From: an uncultured Eubacteriales bacterium
GTDB lineage: Bacteria > Bacillota > Clostridia > Peptostreptococcales > Anaerovoracaceae
DNA length: 12,322 nt
NCBI GenBank assembly: GCA_910585135.1
Contig: CAJUEB010000056.1
Span: 1 to 12,322, forward strand
Reading direction: 5' to 3'
The number at the start of each line of letters is the position of its first letter. The stretch's first letter is position 1. The notes below the pieces were generated by a model, which was not told the origin of the DNA, made no database searches, and saw nothing but the letters and a program-made list of their open reading frames with translations. Of the stretch, positions 1 to 5,469 are shown in pieces. The translations under genes were made by a program, and so were the position numbers.

Positions 1-25
1 GAAACCCTTATTAATTTTTTAGCTG

Positions 26-92
26 ATGGTGTAACATATGTTTGACAAACCTACAGGTTTTTTAAGCGGATACACCATTTGCTCTTTTTTTT
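26..92 (+). terminator. Probable terminator of the off-window upstream gene
   Basis: ATGGTGTA (26-33) and TACACCAT (71-78) are perfect 8-bp inverted arms. Inside them lies a second small inverted repeat, AAACCT/AGGTTT (48-61), followed by its own short T run. The outer stem is followed within a few bases by a run of eight T (85-92). A nested hairpin plus T run immediately upstream of the prfA promoter is best read as the intrinsic terminator of a plus-strand gene to the left. The loop of the outer stem is long, so the inner hairpin may be the effective part. Confidence 0.5.
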
Positions 93-104
93 CCTGTAGA
101 TTTC

Positions 105-113
105 TGTTACAAT
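105..113 (+). promoter_or_regulatory. Extended -10 promoter for prfA
   Basis: TGTTACAAT at 105-113 is an extended -10 element (TG, one base, then TACAAT at 108-113). No good -35 sits 17 bp upstream; that position is occupied by the T run of the preceding terminator. Transcription would begin near 120, leaving a leader of about 65 nt before prfA. This is an inference from motif match only. Confidence 0.45.
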
Positions 114-185
114 AAATAGTTAGAAAAAGTGCGGCAGGGCATGAAATGCGCACAAAAAAGGAAAGATAAAAAGCAGGAGTATGAC

Positions 186-1247
186 ATGTTTGATAAATTG
201 GATTTCATAACGGAAAAATATGATGAGCTGGCACAGAAGGCTTCCGATCCCCAGGTGATAAACAACCAGCCGGTATGGCAGAAATGCGTGAAGGAAATGG
301 GCGAGATGGAGCCGATCGTAAAGGCTTATGGTGAATATAAAAAGGCAAAAGCAGAGCTAAAAGACGCCAAAGAGATGCTGGAAGACGGCGACGAAGAGAT
401 GCGAGAGCTGGCAAAAATGGAAATTGGCGAGCTGGAAGAAAAGATTCAGAAACAGGAAGGCGAGCTAAAGCTCCTGTTGCTCCCGAAAGATCCGAATGAT
501 GAGAAGAACGTTATTCTTGAAATCAGGGCCGGTACGGGCGGCGAGGAAGCGGCTCTTTTCGGTGCGGATCTGCTGAGGATGTATACCAGGTATGCTGAGC
601 GAAACCGCTGGAAAACGGAAATGATGGATGTCAATGATACTGGGCTTGGCGGTATCAAGGAAGCTGTTGTTTTAATTAAAGGAAAAGGCGCATATTCCAG
701 GCTGAAATATGAAAGCGGGGCGCACAGGGTACAGCGTGTCCCGGAAACGGAATCCAGCGGCAGAGTGCATACATCGGCAGCAACGGTAGCCGTATTGCCA
801 GAAGTGGATGACGTAGAAGTAGATTTGAATCCAAACGATGTCAGGGTTGATGTGTACCGGGCATCCGGCAATGGCGGGCAGTGCGTCAACACGACGGACT
901 CCGCTGTCAGGCTTACGCATGAGCCTACGGGACTGGTTGTGACTTGCCAGGACGAGAAATCCCAGATTAAAAACAAAGATAAAGCCTTTAAGGTTTTGCG
1001 GTCGAGGCTCTATGACTTGAAGATGCAGGAACAAAATAAGGAAATTGCGGATCAGCGAAAAAGCATGGTCGGCTCCGGTGACAGGAGCGAGCGAATCAGG
1101 ACATACAACTTCCCGCAGGGGAGGGTTTCTGACCACAGGATTGGCCTGACGCTTTATAAGCTGGATACTTTTTTGGATGGGGATATCGATGAAATCGTCG
1201 ATGGGCTGATTACGAACGACCAGGCAGAAAAGATGAAGAGTTTTTAA
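186..1247 (+). CDS. prfA: Peptide chain release factor 1 (RF1)
   Basis: Cytoplasmic class I release factor that recognises UAA and UAG in the ribosomal A site and triggers hydrolysis of peptidyl-tRNA. The 353-residue product has the acidic, helical N-terminal domain (about 1-100), the codon-recognition tripeptide in its RF1 form, PET, at 186-188 within RVPETESSGRVHTSA, and the catalytic GGQ at 230-232. PxT rather than SPF marks it as RF1 and not RF2. The residue after GGQ is Cys and the one two before it is Asn (GNGGQCVN), where E. coli RF1 has Ala and His; I believe this is common in Clostridia. The ATG at 186 is chosen because AGGAG lies at 175-179 with 6-nt spacing and the protein then starts MFDKLDFI as in the family; an in-frame GTG at 129 would add 19 unlikely residues. 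Length is close to the usual 355-360. Confidence 0.97.
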   Translation: MFDKLDFITEKYDELAQKASDPQVINNQPVWQKCVKEMGEMEPIVKAYGEYKKAKAELKDAKEMLEDGDEEMRELAKMEIGELEEKIQKQEGELKLLLLPKDPNDEKNVILEIRAGTGGEEAALFGADLLRMYTRYAERNRWKTEMMDVNDTGLGGIKEAVVLIKGKGAYSRLKYESGAHRVQRVPETESSGRVHTSAATVAVLPEVDDVEVDLNPNDVRVDVYRASGNGGQCVNTTDSAVRLTHEPTGLVVTCQDEKSQIKNKDKAFKVLRSRLYDLKMQEQNKEIADQRKSMVGSGDRSERIRTYNFPQGRVSDHRIGLTLYKLDTFLDGDIDEIVDGLITNDQAEKMKSF

Positions 1248-1281
1248 AGGAAATGGCGGACGGGATGGCAAATGCCGCCTG

Positions 1282-1349
1282 ACGTTTTGCGAGCGCTTCG
1301 AGGTGCGTTTTACAGGGAAGTTTCGTAAATCTTGCAAGTTTTAAGATTT
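1282..1349. repeat. Degenerate repeats and inverted repeat downstream of prfA
   Basis: ACGTTTTGCGAG (1282-1293), CGCTTCGAG (1294-1302) and GTGCGTTTTACAGGGAAG (1303-1320) resemble shortened units of the 17-bp array found after tyrS; GCGCTTCGAGGTGC in particular echoes units 1-2 there. Just after, AAATCTT (1327-1333) and AAGATTT (1343-1349) form a perfect 7-bp inverted repeat around a 9-nt loop, with no T run. The similarity is by eye and could be chance. The rest of the 1248-1460 gap shows no gene. Confidence 0.25.
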
Positions 1350-1414
1350 GTAACCAGAAAAATCCGCAAAGTTTAAATACTTGTGGGAAAACAAAAAACG
1401 GTTAAACATTAGAA

Positions 1415-1439
1415 TACAATTATTGCGAATTGATTCGCA
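1415..1439 (+). promoter_or_regulatory. Possible promoter -10 and 16-bp palindrome before sua5
   Basis: TACAAT (1415-1420) is a plausible -10 box, but no convincing -35 is present at the right distance. Directly after it lies TGCGAAT-TG-ATTCGCA (1424-1439), a perfect palindrome with 7-bp arms, ending 21 bp before the sua5 start codon. Its position overlapping the expected transcription start would suit an operator. I do not recognise a known regulator for it. Confidence 0.3.
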
Positions 1440-1460
1440 TGAATTGGAAAAGCAAATAAC

Positions 1461-2495
1461 ATGAAGACAAAAATTTTATCGACAACTAAACAGGATATTA
1501 GCGAGGCGGCTTCCATTATCCGGCGAGGCGGATTGGTGGCGCTCCCGACAGAAACTGTTTACGGGCTGGGTGCGGACGCATTCAATTCAAAAGCGGTAGC
1601 AGATATTTATAAAGCGAAAGGGCGGCCCAGCGATAATCCAATCATCGTCCATATTGCCAGGGCGAGCGATATGGGCAGGCTGACGCCAATGCTCAGTGCT
1701 GATATCGTAGCTTTGGTTGAAAATTTCTGGCCAGGTCCTCTGACGCTGGTCGTGAAGAAAAAAGCAGATGTTCCGGATCGGACGACAGGCGGCCTGGATA
1801 CCGTTGCGGTGCGGATGCCTGACAGCAAGGCAGCACTCGATCTGATTACCATGGCGGATACGCCGATTGCAGCGCCGAGTGCAAATATATCGGGAAGACC
1901 AAGCCCGACAAGAGCCAAGGATGTTATTTCTGATATGGATGGTAAAATCGATGCGATTCTTTGCGGCGAGGATTGCCGTGTGGGGATCGAATCCACCGTG
2001 GTGGATATGACCTCTGATGTTCCGACGATTTTAAGGCCGGGCATTATTACCGCAGAAAACATTGAAGCGGCGCTGGGAAAGAAGGTCAAGTACGATGAAT
2101 CCTTGCGGCAGGATTCAAATTTTCATGACCTCGATCCGAACACCGGAGCAGGAGAGGCAGACGGCTTTGCACCGAAATCACCGGGGATGAAATATAGGCA
2201 TTATGCGCCGAAAGCGCAGATGACCGTAATCGAAGGGCAGAGAGATAAGGTGAAGCAGGAAATCGAACGGTTAAAAGGTCTCAACGAACGGCTGGGACTT
2301 AAAGTTGGCGTGATCCTGTTTGAGGAAAGGGCATTCATCGAAGCTGCACACGATTTTTTTGCAAGGCTGCGCGACTTGGATAACGAAGGCGTAGACCTGA
2401 TTTTAGCGGGCGCGCTCAGCGATACCGATGGCGTGGGATTTGCAGTCATGAACAGGATGCTAAAATCGGCAGGATACAACATAGCGAAAGTATAA
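1461..2495 (+). CDS. Threonylcarbamoyl-AMP synthase (Sua5/YwlC type)
   Basis: Makes L-threonylcarbamoyladenylate from threonine, bicarbonate and ATP, the first step of t6A modification at position 37 of ANN-decoding tRNAs; the TsaD/TsaB/TsaE proteins would complete the reaction. The 344-residue protein has a YrdC domain (about 10-203) with LPTETVYGLG (28-37), KGRPSDNPIIVHI (53-65), APSANISGRPS (138-148) and ESTVVD (177-182). The linker SPGMKYRHYAP (240-250) is the hallmark of long Sua5 proteins, which use it to cover the active site, and is followed by the Sua5 C-terminal domain (about 250-344). The ATG at 1461 gives the standard N-terminus; the ribosome binding site (GGAAA near 1446) is weak. 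It ends 36 bp before rpiB, probably in the same transcript. Could be named ywlC, tsaC or sua5. Confidence 0.95.
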   Translation: MKTKILSTTKQDISEAASIIRRGGLVALPTETVYGLGADAFNSKAVADIYKAKGRPSDNPIIVHIARASDMGRLTPMLSADIVALVENFWPGPLTLVVKKKADVPDRTTGGLDTVAVRMPDSKAALDLITMADTPIAAPSANISGRPSPTRAKDVISDMDGKIDAILCGEDCRVGIESTVVDMTSDVPTILRPGIITAENIEAALGKKVKYDESLRQDSNFHDLDPNTGAGEADGFAPKSPGMKYRHYAPKAQMTVIEGQRDKVKQEIERLKGLNERLGLKVGVILFEERAFIEAAHDFFARLRDLDNEGVDLILAGALSDTDGVGFAVMNRMLKSAGYNIAKV

Positions 2496-2531
2496 AATCG
2501 CGAAGGCATGATAAGCATGAGGAGGAACGAT

Positions 2532-2954
2532 ATGAAAATAGCGGTTGCCAGCGACCATGGCGGATACCAGTTAAAGGAAGAAATCAAGAAATACCTTGCT
2601 GCCAGGGGTATTGAGGTTTTGGATTTAGGCACGGGCTCCGAAGAGATGGTGGATTACCCGATTTATGGAAAAGCCTGTGGAGAGGCTGTCGCCAGTGGAC
2701 AAGCGGAGCGGGGGATCGTGTGCTGCGGCACGGGAATCGGCATTTCTATCGCAGCAAATAAGGTGGAGGGCATACGCTGTGCGCTTTGCACAAACGTCCA
2801 TATGGCGGAGATGTCCAGAAAACACAACAACGCCAATCTGCTAGCCTTGGGCGGCAGGACTACAGAAACCCAGACTGCGCTGGATATTACGGCGGCGTGG
2901 CTCGATACGGAATTTGAGGGAGGAAGACACCAAAGGCGTGTGGACATGCTGTAA
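2532..2954 (+). CDS. rpiB: Ribose-5-phosphate isomerase B
   Basis: Interconverts ribose 5-phosphate and ribulose 5-phosphate in the non-oxidative pentose phosphate pathway (RpiB/LacA/LacB fold). The 140-residue product has the N-terminal ASDHGG motif (6-11, with D8 and H9), DYPIYGKACGEAV (41-53), the phosphate-binding and catalytic loop CCGTGIGISIAANK (64-77) with the active-site Cys, and KHNNANLLALGGR (97-109). RpiB is preferred over an allose-specific or LacAB isomerase because it stands alone next to upp and sua5, as in other Firmicutes. The ATG at 2532 is chosen because a perfect AGGAGG lies at 2520-2525 with 6-nt spacing; an in-frame ATG at 2508 would place that site inside the gene. The product is close to the family's usual length of about 150. 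It likely supplies ribose phosphate for PRPP, which upp uses. Confidence 0.95.
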   Translation: MKIAVASDHGGYQLKEEIKKYLAARGIEVLDLGTGSEEMVDYPIYGKACGEAVASGQAERGIVCCGTGIGISIAANKVEGIRCALCTNVHMAEMSRKHNNANLLALGGRTTETQTALDITAAWLDTEFEGGRHQRRVDML

Positions 2955-3003
2955 AAGCGGAAAGCCGTTTTCCCATCTATCGTCCCAGCGGCAGGATCAT
3001 AAA

Positions 3004-3034
3004 TTGTTTTTAAAGGTAAAACTTTTTTTATAAT
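3004..3034 (+). promoter_or_regulatory. Putative upp promoter
   Basis: TATAAT at 3029-3034 is a consensus -10 box, with TTGTTT at 3004-3009 as the best -35 at a long 19-bp spacing. The start point would fall near 3041, giving an unusually short leader of about 10 nt before the upp start codon. This would allow upp-tyrS expression independent of prfA-rpiB. The -10 match is good; the spacing is the weak point. Confidence 0.4.
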
Positions 3035-3050
3035 GAAAGGCAGGTAGGAA

Positions 3051-3680
3051 ATGAGCAAAGTATATGTATTTGATCATCCGTTAATTCAGCACAAGACTGC
3101 AATGATTCGAAAAGAAGAAACAAGCGTTAAGGATTTCAGGGAGCTGGTAAAAGAGATCTCAATGCTCATGGCTTATGAAGCGACGAGGACACTTCCGCTG
3201 AAAGAAGTTAAAATTACTACGCCGATGCAGCCGGCTACGGTTAATATGCTGGATGGGGAAGATATTGCCATCGTGCCGATTTTGCGGGCGGGCCTTGGCA
3301 TGGTAGACGGGATGTTGGCTTTAGTCCCGAATGCAAAGGTCGGGCATGTGGGACTTTACAGAGACCCGGAAACGCATCTGCCTGTGGAGTATTATTGTAA
3401 GCTGCCAAACGATATTGACAAGCGGGAGATTTTTGTCGTTGACCCGATGCTGGCAACGGGCGGAAGTGCTGTAGCGGCGATCGATTTTATCAAAAAGAGA
3501 GGCGGCAAGAAGATTTGCTTCCTTTGCCTGATCGCAGCGCCAGAGGGCATTGAAGTGCTTCAAAAGGCGCATCCTGATGTCGATATTTATATTGCGGCAA
3601 AGGACGAAGGCCTCAATGAAAACAAGTACATCCTGCCAGGCTTGGGAGATGCAGGCGACAGGCTTTACGGCACAAAATAA
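3051..3680 (+). CDS. upp: Uracil phosphoribosyltransferase
   Basis: Pyrimidine salvage enzyme converting uracil and PRPP to UMP and pyrophosphate in the cytoplasm. The 209-residue protein has the expected full length. Visible features are the N-terminal HPLIQHK (9-15), RAGLGM (79-84), the PRPP-binding loop VDPMLATGGSA (130-140), and the C-terminal uracil-binding segment YILPGLGDAGDRLYGTK (193-209). The ATG at 3051 gives the conserved MSKVYVFDHP start. The upstream GAAAGG and AGGTAGG serve as an imperfect ribosome binding site. It follows rpiB by 96 bp and has its own candidate promoter. The next gene, tyrS, starts about 140 bp downstream with no terminator I recognise, so the two may be co-transcribed. 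Confidence 0.97.
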   Translation: MSKVYVFDHPLIQHKTAMIRKEETSVKDFRELVKEISMLMAYEATRTLPLKEVKITTPMQPATVNMLDGEDIAIVPILRAGLGMVDGMLALVPNAKVGHVGLYRDPETHLPVEYYCKLPNDIDKREIFVVDPMLATGGSAVAAIDFIKKRGGKKICFLCLIAAPEGIEVLQKAHPDVDIYIAAKDEGLNENKYILPGLGDAGDRLYGTK

Positions 3681-3700
3681 ATTTGCGGTGGAACAAATGG

Positions 3701-3752
3701 TGAGACGACTGCGTTGGGTGGCGCTTTTTCGATGAAGAACAAGCGCGTCTCA
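3701..3752 (+). repeat. Nested inverted repeats in the upp-tyrS gap
   Basis: TGAGACG (3701-3707) pairs with CGTCTCA (3746-3752), and inside it GCGCTT (3721-3726) pairs with AAGCGC (3741-3746). The two stems share only the C at 3746, so a nested structure is nearly possible. It lies in the 5' leader of tyrS, about 70 bp before the start codon. Aminoacyl-tRNA synthetase genes in Firmicutes often have T-box leaders, but this gap of about 140 bp is too short for one and lacks a clear T-box sequence. Function unknown. Confidence 0.4.
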
Positions 3753-3821
3753 TGGGCGGTGCTTTGAAAAGAAAAATAGGAGGCTGCTTGCTGGCGGCCC
3801 GGCATAAGGAGAATGAGGACA

Positions 3822-5159
3822 ATGGGTTTTGATTTTATCCCCGACAGCGTTAGCAAATACGACAATGTATATGATGTATTAAAAGAAAGAGGATTCATAG
3901 AGCAATCCACGGACGAAGAAAAGGTTCGCGCGCTTTTGCAGAATGAAAAGGTGAAATTTTATATTGGGTTTGACCCGACGGCTGATTGCCTTCATGTAGG
4001 GCATTTCATGCAGGTCATCATCATGATGTATATGCAAAAGTACGGGCATACGCCTGTCGTGCTGATCGGTGGCGGCACGGGGATGGTCGGCGATCCGTCC
4101 GGCAGGAGCGATATGCGGCAGCTCATGAGCATTGAAACCATCGAGCATAACTGCAACCAGTTCAAGCGTCTGTTTGACCAGTTCCTGGAGTTTGACGAGG
4201 AGTGGCAGTACGAAGGAAATGCTGGGGTATATACGCCGGGGCATGAGAATAAAAAACCAGAGCCGGGCAAGGCGATCGCGGTCAACAACGCCAGATGGCT
4301 CAGGCCGCTGAATTACATCGAGTTTATCCGGGAGATTGGCTCCTGCTTTAATGTGAATACGATGCTCCGCGCTGAGTGTTTCAAACAGAGGATGGATCGC
4401 GAAGGCGGGCTGACGATGTTCGAGCTGAATTATATGCTGATGCAGAGCTATGACTTCATGGTAATGGCGCGTGATTTTGATGTTAAGATTCAGTTTGGCG
4501 GAAACGATCAGTGGTCAAACATCATCGGCGGCGTGGATCTGACGCGGAAAAAGACGGGAAAAGAGGTCTATGGCATGACTTTCTCACTTCTGACCAATTC
4601 GGAAGGGCAAAAGATGGGAAAGACGCAGAAGGGCGCGCTTTGGCTGGATGCGGCGAAGACCTCTCCATATGAATTTTATCAGTACTGGCGCAATGTCGGC
4701 GATGCCGATGTAGAAAAATGCCTGCGGATGCTTACTTTCTTGCCGATGGATGAGGTGAAACGGCTGGCTTCCTTAGAAGATAAGGAAATCAACAAAGCGA
4801 AGGAAGTCTTGGCTTATGAGGTGACGAAGCTCGTTCACGGCGAGGCGGAAGCTGCAAAGGCACAGGATGCGGCGCGCGCTGCTTTTGGCGGCGGCGGGGA
4901 TTTGTCCAATCTGCCTACGGTTTCCTTTGAAGCCGGGAGACTCGCAGGTGATGGAATGGGCGTTGTTAATTTCATCAAGGAGCTGGGACTTGTGCCGAGC
5001 AACAGAGAAGGTTTCATGACCATCGAACAGGGCGGCCTGAAATTAGACGGCGAGAAGGTTTCCGACAAGAAGCTCATGGTAACGCCTGATTTATTTAAGG
5101 ATGGCAAGCTGCTGGTGGAAAAGGGCAAGAAAAAGAAAGTCGTGGTAGAACTGGTTTAG
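3822..5159 (+). CDS. tyrS: Tyrosyl-tRNA synthetase
   Basis: Charges tRNA-Tyr with tyrosine using ATP; class Ic synthetase acting in the cytoplasm as a dimer. The Rossmann catalytic domain carries the HIGH-type motif HVGH (58-61 in the 445-residue product), FGGNDQWSNIIGGVD (225-239) and the KMSKS-type loop KMGKT (264-268). The last 60 or so residues (MTIEQGGLKLDGEKVSD and the basic KGKKKKVVV tail) form the S4-like RNA-binding domain. The start at 3822 is preferred because AAGGAG at 3806-3811 is 10 nt away; an in-frame ATG at 3813 is too close. The segment at about 127-157 (VYTPGHENKKPEPG) looks like an insertion of about 15 residues before VNNARWL compared with common bacterial TyrRS, consistent with a length above the usual 405-425. 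Identity is certain; symbol could be tyrS or tyrZ. Confidence 0.95.
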   Translation: MGFDFIPDSVSKYDNVYDVLKERGFIEQSTDEEKVRALLQNEKVKFYIGFDPTADCLHVGHFMQVIIMMYMQKYGHTPVVLIGGGTGMVGDPSGRSDMRQLMSIETIEHNCNQFKRLFDQFLEFDEEWQYEGNAGVYTPGHENKKPEPGKAIAVNNARWLRPLNYIEFIREIGSCFNVNTMLRAECFKQRMDREGGLTMFELNYMLMQSYDFMVMARDFDVKIQFGGNDQWSNIIGGVDLTRKKTGKEVYGMTFSLLTNSEGQKMGKTQKGALWLDAAKTSPYEFYQYWRNVGDADVEKCLRMLTFLPMDEVKRLASLEDKEINKAKEVLAYEVTKLVHGEAEAAKAQDAARAAFGGGGDLSNLPTVSFEAGRLAGDGMGVVNFIKELGLVPSNREGFMTIEQGGLKLDGEKVSDKKLMVTPDLFKDGKLLVEKGKKKKVVVELV

Positions 5160-5164
5160 CGGGG

Positions 5165-5266
5165 ATGCGCCTTTTAACGAGGTGCATATTTGAGCAAGAC
5201 GCGCCCTGAAATGAGACGTGGTTTTGAGCGAGATGTGTCTTTGAGTGAGGAGCGCATGGAAACGAA
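5165..5266. repeat. Degenerate 17-bp tandem repeat, six units
   Basis: Just after tyrS the sequence divides into six consecutive units of exactly 17 bp: 5165-5181, 5182-5198, 5199-5215, 5216-5232, 5233-5249 and 5250-5266. Approximate consensus AYGYGYYTTTGARYGAG. Units 4 and 5 (ACGTGGTTTTGAGCGAG and ATGTGTCTTTGAGTGAG) are the most alike; unit 6 is the most decayed. Differences are often Y/Y or R/R transitions. The period is not a multiple of three and there is no ORF across it, so it is not coding. It sits between the tyrS stop and the terminator, so it would be in the tyrS 3' UTR. No known repeat family is recognised. Confidence 0.65.
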
Positions 5267-5275
5267 ATGATAGCT

Positions 5276-5305
5276 GGGGGAGCGTATGAAAAACGTTTTC
5301 TCCCC
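5276..5305 (+). promoter_or_regulatory. Hairpin covering a ribosome binding site
   Basis: GGGGAG (5277-5282) and CTCCCC (5300-5305) are perfect 6-bp arms, extendable by G-U pairs; CGT/ACG inside (5283-5285, 5293-5295) can extend the structure. The left arm is also the only ribosome binding site for the small ORF at 5286, so folding would hide it. No T run follows this hairpin. Confidence 0.4.
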
Positions 5306-5345
5306 TGGTGAAAGTAATACGGCGAATATGGTTAAAAGCAGCTAG
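5286..5345 (+). CDS. Possible 19-residue small ORF before the terminator
   Basis: ATG at 5286 is preceded by GGGGGAG (5276-5282) with a short 3-nt gap, and the frame runs 19 codons to TAG at 5343 (MKNVFSPGESNTANMVKSS). Its stop codon is at the top of the left arm of the intrinsic terminator (5334-5366), an arrangement resembling leader-peptide attenuators. It has no run of a single amino acid codon that would show a regulatory amino acid, and the downstream transporter operon has its own promoter after the terminator. It may be fortuitous. Confidence 0.2.
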   Translation: MKNVFSPGESNTANMVKSS

Positions 5346-5368
5346 TCTTTGGGATTGGCTGCTTTTTT
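5334..5368 (+). terminator. Intrinsic terminator downstream of tyrS
   Basis: AAAAGCAGC (5334-5342) and GCTGCTTTT (5358-5366) form a perfect 9-bp stem around a 15-nt loop, ending in a run of six T (5363-5368). It would end the prfA-to-tyrS transcripts before the transporter promoter. Confidence 0.85.
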
Positions 5369-5393
5369 AATGCATATGAAACAGGAAAACTCC

Positions 5394-5422
5394 TTTACTT
5401 TATCACGCTAACATGATAGAAT
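5394..5422 (+). promoter_or_regulatory. Sigma-A-type promoter of the amino acid ABC operon
   Basis: TTTACT (5394-5399) and TAGAAT (5417-5422) are separated by exactly 17 bp, and TGA at 5414-5416 makes an extended -10. The transcription start would be near 5429, giving a leader of about 40 nt with AGGAGG (5456-5461) at its end. I see no obvious operator palindrome here. Confidence 0.7.
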
Positions 5423-5469
5423 ATTGGAGCAACATAAGAAGTGATAGGAATTAACAGGAGGAAGATATC

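Noticed and set aside
129..185. GTG start that would lengthen RF1 by 19 residues
   Set aside because: No ribosome binding site near it, the added residues are not RF1-like, and the ATG at 186 has AGGAG at good spacing.
446..976. Long minus-strand ORF inside prfA and similar ones in other genes
   Set aside because: They are antisense shadows of strongly conserved genes, without ribosome binding sites or family resemblance.
3716..3724. GGGTGGCGC resembling part of a T-box motif before tyrS
   Set aside because: Only partial match to AGGGTGGNACCGCG, and the leader before it is about 35 nt, too short for stem I and a specifier loop.
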